This document shows positions 8,720 through 17,175 of a stretch of DNA of 64,000 bases, piece after piece (position 1 is the first letter of the stretch; every line of letters starts with the position of its first letter). The notes under the pieces are model-generated. The model saw only the letters and a list, made by a program, of their open reading frames with translations, made no database searches and was not told where the DNA came from. Source of the stretch: Salinisphaera sp040361255 (GTDB lineage: Bacteria; Pseudomonadota; Gammaproteobacteria; Nevskiales; Salinisphaeraceae); contig NZ_APNG01000002.1 in assembly GCF_040361255.1 (NCBI RefSeq), forward strand, positions 186,001 to 250,000, in the 5' to 3' direction. The position numbers and the translations under genes were made by a program.

Positions 8720-10206
8720 TCGAAGCCTTTTTCGCGCAAATGCCGGCGCTGGTCATCGTGGTGCCGCTACTGGCGGCGCCGTTATGCGTATTACTGCATC
8801 GTGCCGGCCCGTCCTGGTTCGTGTATTGCCTGGCCAGTTGGATCTGTTTCGGTCTGGCCTTTCTGTTGTTCGTTCAGGTCAAGATCGGCGGCCCGATCAG
8901 CTATGAAATGGGCGGATGGCCGCCGCCCTTCGGTATCGAGCTGCGTCTGGATGCGCTCAATACCGTCGTCCTGCTGCTGGTGACCGGTATCGCGGCGATC
9001 AGCAGCCTCTACGCCAAGGCCAGCGTCGCGGCCGAGATCGCCAAGGAGCGCGCCTACCTGTTCTATGCCGCGCTGCTGTTGTGCTTTTGCGGGCTGGCGG
9101 GGATTACGGTCACCGGCGATGCCTTCAACCTGTTCGTGTTCCTGGAAATCTCATCGCTGTCTTCCTACGGCCTGATCGCGATGGGCAGCAAGCGCCGTGC
9201 ACTGTTGTCGGCGTTTCAGTACCTGATCATGGGCACGATCGGCGGGACGTTCCTGCTCATCGGTATCGGCTTGCTGTTCATGATGACCGGCAGCCTGAAT
9301 ATGGCCGATATCGCCGCACGCCTGCCGGCCGTGGCCGATACGCGTACCGTCGAGGCGGGCCTGGCCTTTATCGTGGTCGGCGCCAGCCTGAAGTTCGCGC
9401 TTTTTCCGCTGCATGTGTGGCTGCCCAACGCCTACACCTATGCGCCCTCGAGCGTGAGTGCATTCATTGCCGCGACCGCGACCAAGGTGGCGCTCTATGC
9501 GCTGATGCGGTTCCTCTTTACCGTCTTCGGTGCGGCCTATGCCTTCGGCCATCTGCCGCTGGGCGAAGTGCTGATCGTGCTGTCGGTAGCGGCGATGCTG
9601 TCCGGCTCCATGGCGGCGATATTCCAGACCGACGTCAAACGCCTGCTGGCCTGGTCGAGCATCGCCCAGATCGGCTATATCGTGATGGGCGTTGCCCTGG
9701 CGAATCCGCAGGGCGTGACGGCTTCCGTGGTGCATATCGTCAACCATGGCCTGATCAAGGGCGCGCTGTTCATGGCCGCCGGGGCCATGTTCTGGCGTCT
9801 GCGCACGATCTCGCTCAACGATATCGCCGGTCTCGGGCGTGAGATGCCGATCACCTCGGCGGCGTTCGTGGTGGCCGGGCTGTCGCTGATCGGCGTGCCG
9901 GCGACCGGCGGTTTCATTAGCAAATGGGTGCTGCTGGAAGCGGTCATGGCGCCAGGCCACTACTGGCTGGCGATCGCGATTCTGGTGAGTTCGCTCATGG
10001 CGCTGATCTATATCGGTCGCGTTGTGGAAGCGTTGTATTTTCGTGAACGTCCCGAGGGTCAGCCGCCGGTCGGCGAGGCGCCCGTACTGATGCTGGGCGC
10101 GACCTGGACGCTGGTGCTGGCCAACATCGTGCTCGGGCTGTATGCGACACCGCTGATCGGCGCTGCCCAGCGTGCAGCCGCCGCGGTACTGGGAGACGGC
10201 GCATGA
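8716..10206 (+). CDS. mrpD: Na+/H+ antiporter subunit D, first copy (NuoN/MrpD-like)
   Basis: This 496-aa protein has about 14 transmembrane helices and belongs to the proton-conducting antiporter-like family shared with NuoL/M/N. The conserved TM5 glutamate is in VFLEISSLSSYGLIAMGSK, the TM7 lysine in ASLKFALFPLHVWLPNAY, and the TM8-9 region in RLLAWSSIAQIGYIVMG. The start is GTG 8716, overlapping the mrpC stop. It is the best MrpD match of the three D-type subunits here. Confidence 0.94.
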   Translation: MIEAFFAQMPALVIVVPLLAAPLCVLLHRAGPSWFVYCLASWICFGLAFLLFVQVKIGGPISYEMGGWPPPFGIELRLDALNTVVLLLVTGIAAISSLYAKASVAAEIAKERAYLFYAALLLCFCGLAGITVTGDAFNLFVFLEISSLSSYGLIAMGSKRRALLSAFQYLIMGTIGGTFLLIGIGLLFMMTGSLNMADIAARLPAVADTRTVEAGLAFIVVGASLKFALFPLHVWLPNAYTYAPSSVSAFIAATATKVALYALMRFLFTVFGAAYAFGHLPLGEVLIVLSVAAMLSGSMAAIFQTDVKRLLAWSSIAQIGYIVMGVALANPQGVTASVVHIVNHGLIKGALFMAAGAMFWRLRTISLNDIAGLGREMPITSAAFVVAGLSLIGVPATGGFISKWVLLEAVMAPGHYWLAIAILVSSLMALIYIGRVVEALYFRERPEGQPPVGEAPVLMLGATWTLVLANIVLGLYATPLIGAAQRAAAAVLGDGA

Positions 10207-11660
10207 GTGCCCAATGGCTCGCCTGGCTGGTCGCATTTCCCGCGCTCATGAGCCTGCTCGTCGCGGCGACCGGGCGCTGGCCCAACCTGCGCGAAAGCGT
10301 CAGTGTCGCCACGGCCATCGCGCTGTTCGCGGGCATCGCGTTGTTTGTTGAACCGGTAACCGCTGGCGCGCGTCCGTCACTGACGCTGTTCGAAATTCTG
10401 CCCGGCGTGGGCCTGAGTTTTACCCTCGAACCGCTGGGCCTGCTGTTCGCGCTGGTGGCCTCCGGGCTGTGGTCGGTAACCACCGTTTATGCCGCCGGTT
10501 ACATGCGTGGCAATGAAGAGCATGCCCAGACCCGGTTTTTCGTGTGCTTCGCCCTGGCCATCTCTGCCGCAATCGGCATCGCCTTTTCCGGCAACCTGCT
10601 CACGCTGTTCATCTTCTACGAGATGCTCACGCTGTCGACCTATCCGCTGGTTACGCATCACGGCGATGTCGAATCCCGCAACGGTGGGCGTGTGTATCTG
10701 GGTATCCTGCTGACGACGTCGATCGGCTTTTTCCTGCCGGCGATCATCATCACCTATTTGCTCACCGGCAGTATCACCTTCGATGAGGCCGGCCTGTTCG
10801 GCGACGCCGGGCTCGGCGTGCTCGGCGCCGGCGCGCTTTATGCCCTGTTTCTCTACGGCACCGGCAAGGCCGCGCTCATGCCGTTTCATCGCTGGCTGCC
10901 GGCAGCGATGGTGGCGCCCACCCCGGTTTCCGCATTGTTGCACGCGGTGGCCGTGGTCAAGGCCGGCGTGTTCATCGTGCTCAAGCTCACGGTGTATGTC
11001 TTTGGCGTTCAGTTTCTTGCCGACACCGGCGCATCCGAACTGATGATGTGGGTCGCCGCGATCACGGTGCTGGGCGCATCGCTGATCGCAATGACGCGCG
11101 ATAACCTCAAGGCGCGTCTGGCTTATTCCACGGTCAGCCAGCTGTCTTATATCGTGCTGGGTGCGACCATGGCCTCGAGCCTGGGTATTCTCGGCGGCGG
11201 CATGCATATCGCCATGCATGCCTTTGCCAAGATCACCCTGTTCTTCTGTGCCGGTGCGATCTATACCGCCACCCATCGCAAATACGTGAGCGAACTGGAC
11301 GGGCTCGGCTATGCCATGCCGATTACCTTCTCGGCATTTTTCATCGCCTCCGTTTCGTTGATCGGGATTCCGCCGATGGGCGGCATCTGGAGCAAGTGGT
11401 ATCTCATGGAGGGCGCAGCGGACTCCGGGCATACCGCAATCATTCTGGTGCTGGCACTGAGTTCGCTGCTCAATATCGTGTACCTGCTCGAAATCCCGAC
11501 CCGGGCGTTCTTCCACAATCCCCGCCCGGATACACCGCGCAACTGGCATGAGGCGCCCTGGGCCTGCGTGATTCCGCTATCGATTACCGCGGCCGGCTGT
11601 ATCGTGTGGTTCTTCTACCCGCTGCCGTTTCTCAAACTACTGGCGCCATGGGCGCCGTAG
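10203..11660 (+). CDS. Na+/H+ antiporter subunit D, second copy (NuoM-like)
   Basis: This is a second proton-conducting antiporter-like subunit, 485 aa with about 14 helices. It has the TM5 Glu (IFYEMLTLSTYPLVTHH), the TM7 Lys (GTGKAALMPFHRWLPAAM) and the conserved RLAYSTVSQLSYIVLGA. It differs clearly from the first D copy, so it is not a recent duplicate. The start overlaps the preceding stop (ATGA). Confidence 0.93.
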   Translation: MSAQWLAWLVAFPALMSLLVAATGRWPNLRESVSVATAIALFAGIALFVEPVTAGARPSLTLFEILPGVGLSFTLEPLGLLFALVASGLWSVTTVYAAGYMRGNEEHAQTRFFVCFALAISAAIGIAFSGNLLTLFIFYEMLTLSTYPLVTHHGDVESRNGGRVYLGILLTTSIGFFLPAIIITYLLTGSITFDEAGLFGDAGLGVLGAGALYALFLYGTGKAALMPFHRWLPAAMVAPTPVSALLHAVAVVKAGVFIVLKLTVYVFGVQFLADTGASELMMWVAAITVLGASLIAMTRDNLKARLAYSTVSQLSYIVLGATMASSLGILGGGMHIAMHAFAKITLFFCAGAIYTATHRKYVSELDGLGYAMPITFSAFFIASVSLIGIPPMGGIWSKWYLMEGAADSGHTAIILVLALSSLLNIVYLLEIPTRAFFHNPRPDTPRNWHEAPWACVIPLSITAAGCIVWFFYPLPFLKLLAPWAP

Positions 11661-11680
11661 CCCGATGAGGTGTGTCTGAC

Positions 11681-11944
11681 ATGTTGATCGAACGCAACCC
11701 GCAGCAATACCGCCGACCCAGTACGCCGGCACGCACCCGCTGGGCACGGGTGTTGTATGTCGTGTGTGCCCTCACACTCGTGCCCAGTCTGTTCATGCAC
11801 CCGCATGCCGAATTCGGTTTCGCGGAGCTGCCGGGCTTTCATGCGCTGCTGGCGTTTGTGACCGGTTGTGTACTGGTGCTGGCCGCGATCGTGCTGCGCA
11901 AAATCATCATTCGGCCCGAAGACTACTACGAGCACCGCACCTGA
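11681..11944 (+). CDS. small membrane protein of unknown function inside the antiporter operon
   Basis: An 87-aa protein with two hydrophobic segments (about 22-40 and 49-70) and short charged ends, finishing RPEDYYEHRT. I do not recognise it as any of the named Mrp subunits A to G. ATG 11681 lies ten bases after GATGAGG; a GTG three codons earlier is too close to that site. It is sandwiched between two D-type subunits with 20-bp and 1-bp gaps, which argues for a real accessory subunit. Confidence 0.8.
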   Translation: MLIERNPQQYRRPSTPARTRWARVLYVVCALTLVPSLFMHPHAEFGFAELPGFHALLAFVTGCVLVLAAIVLRKIIIRPEDYYEHRT

Positions 11945-11945
11945 C

Positions 11946-13640
11946 ATGTTGCCCGTCTGGCTGAACAACCCGGGGATGCTGCTGATCATCGCCGGCTGCG
12001 TGATCCCGATACTGCCCTATCGTTTGCGTATGGCCGTGCTGCTGGGCGCGCCCGCGGCAAGCCTGATCTGGCTGTGGCAGATTCCGCTGGGCACGACCAC
12101 CTCCATGGCGTTGCTCGACTACACGCTCACCCCGCTACGGGTGGACGGTCTGGCCTTTACCTTCGGCGTGATCTTCAACGTCGCCGCGTTTCTGTCCGGG
12201 CTGTACATGGTGCATACGCACAGCCGCCTGGAGCCCGCGGCCGCGCTGGTCTATGCCGGCTCGGCATTGGGCGCGGTACTGGCCGGCGATCTGGTCACGC
12301 TGTTCATGTTCTGGGAAGTCACGGCCATCGCCTCGGCGTTGTTGCTGGTCATTCGCGGGCTGCGCGATGCCATGATCGTGGCGCGGCGTTATCTGCTCGT
12401 GCAGATCGGCTCGGGCCTGTTCCTGATGGGCGGCGCGGCGATCTATATTCATGCCACCGGCGATCTCGCCTTTGGTCATCTGGGCCTGGATGCACCGGGC
12501 AGCTGGCTGATTCTGCTCGCGTTCGGGATCAAGGCCGCATTCCCCTTGCTGCATAACTGGCTGCAGGATGCCTATCCCTCGGCGAGTGCGACCGGCACGG
12601 TGGTGCTGTCGGCGTTTACCACCAAGATGGCGATCTATGCGCTGGCCCGCGGCTATGCCGGCACGGATCTGCTGATCCCCATTGGCGCGGTGATGACGAT
12701 CTTTCCGATCGTCTATGCGATGCTCGCCAACGACCTGCGCCGGGTGCTGTCCTACAGCCTGAACGTACAGCTGGGTTTCATGGTGGTGGCCGTGGGCATC
12801 GGCACGGAGCTGGCGATCAATGGCGCGGCAGCCCACGCGGTGACCCATATCCTCTACAAGGCACTGCTGTTCATGGCCATCGGCGCCGTGCTGCGCCAGA
12901 CCGGCCATGTGCGCGCGACCGAACTCGGCGGGCTGGCGCGTCAGATGCCCTGGACGGCGGCCTTCTGTGTGATCGGTGCGGCATCGATCAGCGCATTCCC
13001 GCTGATGGCCGGCTTTGTGAGCAAATCCCTGATTCTGGCTGCGGTCGCACACGAACACTGGGCCGGTACCTGGATCACGCTCACCGCTGCCTCGGCCGGC
13101 GCGCTGCTGTATGTCGGCATCAAGATTCCGTATTTCGCCTTCTTCGCGCCCAATGACCAGATCGAGTGCGACGAGGCACCGCGCAACATGCAACTCGCGA
13201 TGGGGCTGACCGCACTGGCCTGTATCGCGCTCGGGCTCATGCCCTCGCTGTTGTATTCGATTCTGCCTTATCCGGTCGATTACAACCCGTACACGGCCAG
13301 CCATATCGTCAGTCAGCTGCAGTTGTTGGCGTTTTCCGCGCTGGCCTTCTGGCTGGCCTGGCGCGCGGGCCTCTACCCGCGCCCGAAACGCGCGGTCCAT
13401 CTGGATACCGACTGGGTCTATCGCATGCTGCTGCCCCGCTTTGGCTACGCGGCCGAACGTGTCTATCACGCAGTAGTGGCCAAATTCGGCGGTGGCATGA
13501 ACCAGCTGGCCGAACGCGGCATGGGCCGGCTGCGCCTGCGCTATGACGCGCGCGGGGTGATGTCGCGTACCTGGAGCACCGGTTGGATGGTGCTCTGGGT
13601 CGCGCTGCTGTTGGTGGTCTATCTGATGCTCTATTACTGA
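11946..13640 (+). CDS. Na+/H+ antiporter subunit D, third copy
   Basis: The third antiporter-like subunit of the operon is 564 aa. It retains the TM5 Glu (LFMFWEVTAIASALLLVI), the TM7 Lys (AFGIKAAFPLLHNWLQDAYP) and RRVLSYSLNVQLGFMVVAVG. The C-terminal extension of about 80 residues includes an amphipathic stretch before a last helix, recalling the lateral arm of NuoL. ATG 11946 follows the stop of the small protein after one base. It ends the operon; I see no clear terminator hairpin, and the composite repeat region begins about 115 bp later. Confidence 0.92.
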   Translation: MLPVWLNNPGMLLIIAGCVIPILPYRLRMAVLLGAPAASLIWLWQIPLGTTTSMALLDYTLTPLRVDGLAFTFGVIFNVAAFLSGLYMVHTHSRLEPAAALVYAGSALGAVLAGDLVTLFMFWEVTAIASALLLVIRGLRDAMIVARRYLLVQIGSGLFLMGGAAIYIHATGDLAFGHLGLDAPGSWLILLAFGIKAAFPLLHNWLQDAYPSASATGTVVLSAFTTKMAIYALARGYAGTDLLIPIGAVMTIFPIVYAMLANDLRRVLSYSLNVQLGFMVVAVGIGTELAINGAAAHAVTHILYKALLFMAIGAVLRQTGHVRATELGGLARQMPWTAAFCVIGAASISAFPLMAGFVSKSLILAAVAHEHWAGTWITLTAASAGALLYVGIKIPYFAFFAPNDQIECDEAPRNMQLAMGLTALACIALGLMPSLLYSILPYPVDYNPYTASHIVSQLQLLAFSALAFWLAWRAGLYPRPKRAVHLDTDWVYRMLLPRFGYAAERVYHAVVAKFGGGMNQLAERGMGRLRLRYDARGVMSRTWSTGWMVLWVALLLVVYLMLYY

Positions 13641-13756
13641 TTCGGCGTCAAAACAGCGGACCTGATCCGCTATTTTCAACGCAGCCGCTCAGGCGAGGGA
13701 ACACGTCTCGCCATGCCCGCTTTCAACCGGAAAACTCGCCGGCAGGAAAGGCGCGC

Positions 13757-14362
13757 AGATCACCCAAATCGAAGACAGGCTATCGCGGGCGTTCGCTGCC
13801 GCCTGGCGCAAGGGCCACGCGCTAGTTCATCTGTGTAATCTGCGGCTCCTGATAAAGAACGAAGCCATCAAACGCGCGATTATTGATCGGAAAGTTATTT
13901 ATCCACAGATTACGCCGATTACGCAGATTTATTGATTCGGTAGGGGCGAGCAATCGACGGTATTGGCGCCTTGGCTTTGGCGGCAGTCGCGGTAAGGCAG
14001 CATCCGCAGATCGACACAGATCACGCAGATCCAAGACAAGCAATCGCTGTCGTGTAACGCATGAGCCACGTGCTTGTTCATCGGTGTAATCTGCGAAATC
14101 TGCGGCTCTTCTTGAAGAACGAAACGATCACACGGTTACTTGCCGAAATCCGCACACGTGGTGGTGCGTCTGCGGACTGTCTTTAGCATGCGGCGCGAAC
14201 ATCAGAGCAACGGTCCTCGAACAATCTGACGTCCGTCTTATTCGCGTATCTTCGCGTTCATTTGCGGACACCCTGCCTGCTCGAGACGGGCCGCTGCGTT
14301 TCATACTTAACCGAGAAGTTATTTATCCGCAGATGACGCCGATCGAAGACAGGCAATCGCGG
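13757..14362 (-). repeat. composite intergenic repeat, inverted cluster
   Basis: This 0.6-kb gene-free stretch contains about one and a half copies of the composite repeat, reading on the minus strand. Conserved modules in order include CGCAGATT-TTACACCG-TGAACAA, GCGATTGCTTGTCTTGGATC, tandem 9-10-bp ATCTGYGTG units, GCCGTCGATTGCTCGCCCC and AATCTGCGTAATCGGCGTAA followed by TCTGTGGATAAATAAC. The same modules occur on the plus strand at 19834-21011. Short open frames here follow the repeat and are not credible genes. Confidence 0.85.
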
Positions 14363-14421
14363 TCGCTCCGCGGTCGTCTCGTCTGGCGATGGGCTCGGTG
14401 CGCGGCTGCGGCGGCCGGCGT

Positions 14422-15147
14422 CTAAGCCTCGTCAAGGCTGCGCCACAAGCAGCGATCGCCACTGGCCTTGGCCAGCATGTCGAGATATTGGTCATGGGCG
14501 CCGCGTTCGGCATCACTGGCACGCGTCACGCGCGGGCGCCGCCCGGCACGGGCGAGATGATCGGCCAGCCCGGCGGTGGCCAGCGCCCCGCTTTCTTCGG
14601 TGTCTTCGCCAGCCAGACCGATATCAATCTGGCCGCCGGTCATGGCCAGATAGACATCGCCCAGCAGCTGGGCGTCCAGCAAGGCGCCATGCAGCTCGCG
14701 GTTGGAGTTGTCGATTTCGAAGCGCTTGCACAACGCGTCCAGGCTGTTGCGTTGGCCGGGATAGAGCTGGCGCGCCTCGACCAGCGTATCGATCACGCCC
14801 TGGCGCGATTCCAGTGGCTGATGGGCCGGGTCGACAAGTGCGAACTCGTGATTGAGAAAGCCCAGATCGAACGGCGCGTTGTGAATGATCAGTTCCGCGC
14901 CTTCCAGATACTCGGCCAGGGTCTGCGCGATTTCCGCAAAGCGCGGCTTGTCCTCGAGAAACTCCAGAGTGATCCCGTGCACATCAATCGCGCCCTGATC
15001 GATCTCGCGATCCGGGTGGATATACAGATGCAGATCGTTGCCGGTCAGACGCCGGTTGGCCAGCTCCACACAGCCGACTTCGATAATACGATGCCCCTGG
15101 GCGGGTTCCAGGCCCGTGGTTTCGGTATCCAGAACAATCTGTCGCAT
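14422..15147 (-). CDS. dnaQ: DNA polymerase III epsilon subunit (3'-5' proofreading exonuclease)
   Basis: DnaQ is the proofreading 3'-5' exonuclease of the replicative polymerase core. The 241-aa protein has the DEDDh motifs: Exo I at residues 7-12 (DTETTG, Asp7/Glu9), Exo II in IIHNAPFDLGFLNHEF, and Exo III in HGALLDAQLLGDVYL. The C-terminal tail that binds the alpha subunit is present. It lies 29 bp downstream of rnhA on the same strand, the common rnhA-dnaQ pairing of gammaproteobacteria. Confidence 0.96.
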   Translation of the reverse strand: MRQIVLDTETTGLEPAQGHRIIEVGCVELANRRLTGNDLHLYIHPDREIDQGAIDVHGITLEFLEDKPRFAEIAQTLAEYLEGAELIIHNAPFDLGFLNHEFALVDPAHQPLESRQGVIDTLVEARQLYPGQRNSLDALCKRFEIDNSNRELHGALLDAQLLGDVYLAMTGGQIDIGLAGEDTEESGALATAGLADHLARAGRRPRVTRASDAERGAHDQYLDMLAKASGDRCLWRSLDEA

Positions 15148-15176
15148 GCTTATCTCGTCACTTTACGTACGGGTGG

Positions 15177-15617
15177 TTAACGGCCCATCTCGTCGATGCC
15201 GCGGTTGGCCAGCGCATCCGCTGCTTCGTTACCCGGATCGCCGCTATGCCCCTTCACCCAGTGCCATTCGATCTCGTGGCGCTGGGTTGCCGTATCCAGC
15301 GCGCGCCAGAGGTCGTCGTTCTTGACCGGCTTTTTGGCGGCCGTTTTCCAGCCGTTGCGTTTCCAGTTGTGCATCCAGCTGGTAATGCCCTGGCGCACGT
15401 AATTGGAGTCGGTATGCAGCTCGACACGGCAGCTGCGCTTTAGCGCATTCAGCGCCTCGATCGCCGCGGTCAGCTCCATACGATTGTTCGTCGTATTGGA
15501 TTCGCCGCCGCATAGCTCGCGTGTATTGTCGCCAAAGCGCAGCAGCGCGCCCCAGCCGCCGGGGCCGGGATTGCCGCGGCAGGCACCGTCGGTATAGATC
15601 ACTACGGGTTCGCTCAT
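15177..15617 (-). CDS. rnhA: ribonuclease HI
   Basis: RNase HI cleaves the RNA strand of RNA/DNA hybrids. With ATG 15617 the protein is 146 aa, and the catalytic residues fall at Asp10 (YTDGACRGNPGPGG), Glu48 (NRMELTAA), Asp70 (HTDSNYV), His124 and Asp134, the same numbers as in E. coli. This start also overlaps the stop of the upstream methyltransferase gene in an ATGA, so it is preferred to an ATG three codons earlier at 15626. It is co-transcribed with the methyltransferase and dnaQ. Confidence 0.96.
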   Translation of the reverse strand: MSEPVVIYTDGACRGNPGPGGWGALLRFGDNTRELCGGESNTTNNRMELTAAIEALNALKRSCRVELHTDSNYVRQGITSWMHNWKRNGWKTAAKKPVKNDDLWRALDTATQRHEIEWHWVKGHSGDPGNEAADALANRGIDEMGR

Positions 15618-16363
15618 CGGCGGCATCTTACGCGATGCGATGCCCGGTGCGCCAAACCCACGGCGGCGGGTTTACGCGCGCCCGGCAGGGCGTTGCGAAT
15701 GGGCGTACGCGGCGCAACCTGACGCCGCGCCAGCAGGCCATACGCCTGCGCGCACCAGGCGACCGTGCGCGCGCTACGACGGTCCTCGCCGACGCGGTGA
15801 TAGCCGCCGAAGAATGGAAAGCCCAGCCCGTAACGAATCAGTCGTTCCGGCTCGAATTCCAGCAGCCGCAACCAGTCGTACAGGCGCGACGCGCTTGGTG
15901 GCGCCGAACACGGCCTAAAGGCCGGCGTGCGGCGCATGGGCAGGCCCTGGCGCAGAGCCCAGAGCGACAGCGGGTTGAACGCCAGAATCACAACTTGGCC
16001 GCGCGCATTGAGCACGCGCGCACATTCGCGCAACAGCGCATGGGGCTCGGCGACCTGTTCGAGTGCGTGGGTCAGAATCAGCGCGTCGACGCTGCCCGTC
16101 GCCAGCGGCAGATGACGCCCATCGAAGCGAACGTCGGCCGAGCACGTCTTGCCATAGCCGAGCTGCCACTGGCACAGGGTGCTCGTACTGCCCAGCAGCG
16201 AACGATCGTGCCCCCACTGGCCGATCTGAACGCATCGATAGCCGGTAAGCTGCGGCAGCAGCTGGTCGAGCACGCGACGCTCGTACTGTACGAACAACCG
16301 TGCCCGCGACGAGCTCAGCCACTCGGCGCAATCGGTGTACTTGCCAGGCAGGAATCGAAACAA
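15614..16363 (-). CDS. class I SAM-dependent methyltransferase (YafS-like)
   Basis: This 249-aa protein has a methyltransferase core: CVQIGQWGHDRSLLG at motif I (a degenerate glycine loop), DGRHLPLATGSVDALILTHALEQV, then HALLRECARVLNARGQVVIL. Its place between rnhA and a divergent gloB matches yafS in enterobacteria. The C-terminal 40 residues are rich in Arg and Ala and look unstructured. The stop overlaps rnhA. It is divergent from gloB with only 35 bp between starts, so promoters must overlap. The substrate is unknown. Confidence 0.82.
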   Translation of the reverse strand: MFRFLPGKYTDCAEWLSSSRARLFVQYERRVLDQLLPQLTGYRCVQIGQWGHDRSLLGSTSTLCQWQLGYGKTCSADVRFDGRHLPLATGSVDALILTHALEQVAEPHALLRECARVLNARGQVVILAFNPLSLWALRQGLPMRRTPAFRPCSAPPSASRLYDWLRLLEFEPERLIRYGLGFPFFGGYHRVGEDRRSARTVAWCAQAYGLLARRQVAPRTPIRNALPGARKPAAVGLAHRASHRVRCRR

Positions 16364-16398
16364 TTGATTTTGCCTCAGGCGGTTGGCAACATTCGCAG

Positions 16399-17175
16399 AT
16401 GCTCGAGATCACAGCACTTCCGGCTCTGTCCGACAATTATATCTGGGTCGTAAAAAACCCGGGCCAGAATACCGTCGCCATCGTCGACCCGGGCGAAGCA
16501 GCGCCCGTGCAGCAATACGTGGCGGAACATGGACTTGCCGTGGGCGCCTATCTGATTACCCACCATCACGGCGATCATGTCGGCGGCCTCGATGCCCTGC
16601 TCGCTGAACATCCCGCGCCCGTATACGGCCCGCGCGCCGAAGCGGATCGCATTGCGCAGATTACCGATGCGCTGGCTGGCGGTGATCGTTTTCATCTGGA
16701 ATTCCTGGGCGTGGATTTCGACGTGATCGACGTGCCCGGCCATACGCTCGGGCATATTGCCTATGTCAGCCCCGGCGTGCTGCTGGCCGGCGACGCACTC
16801 TTTCGCGGCGGCTGTGGGCGCGTGTTCGAAGGCACACACGCCCAGATGCAGGCGTCGCTGGCGCGCCTGCGTGACCTGCCCGAGGCGACCGAAGTCTACG
16901 GCGGGCATGAGTACACGCAGAAGAATCTCGCGTTCGCGCAGACCGTGGAACCCGACAGCCAGGCGATCGCGACCGTCATTCGCGAAGTCGACCAGCTCCG
17001 GGCCAACGGCCAGCCGACACTGCCCGGTACGCTGGCCGAGGAACGCGAAATCAATCCGTTTCTGCGTTGGGACCAACCCGAGGTGATCGCGGCCGCCGAG
17101 CGCCGCGCCGGTCGATCGTTGACCGATGCGGGCGAAATTTTTGCCATCTTGCGTGAATGGAAGAATGCCTCTTAA
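16399..17175 (+). CDS. gloB: hydroxyacylglutathione hydrolase (glyoxalase II)
   Basis: GloB hydrolyses S-lactoylglutathione to D-lactate and glutathione in methylglyoxal detoxification. The 258-aa protein starts at ATG 16399 (MLEITALPALSDNYIWVV, the family start). The binuclear metal site is THHHGDH (His55, His57, Asp59, His60), with further ligands in VPGHTLGHI and LAGDALFRGGCGR; GGHEYTQKNLAFA and the Arg/Lys-rich end bind glutathione. An in-frame extension upstream to 16300 is not expected to be translated. It overlaps the start of mltD by 11 bp. Confidence 0.95.
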   Translation: MLEITALPALSDNYIWVVKNPGQNTVAIVDPGEAAPVQQYVAEHGLAVGAYLITHHHGDHVGGLDALLAEHPAPVYGPRAEADRIAQITDALAGGDRFHLEFLGVDFDVIDVPGHTLGHIAYVSPGVLLAGDALFRGGCGRVFEGTHAQMQASLARLRDLPEATEVYGGHEYTQKNLAFAQTVEPDSQAIATVIREVDQLRANGQPTLPGTLAEEREINPFLRWDQPEVIAAAERRAGRSLTDAGEIFAILREWKNAS

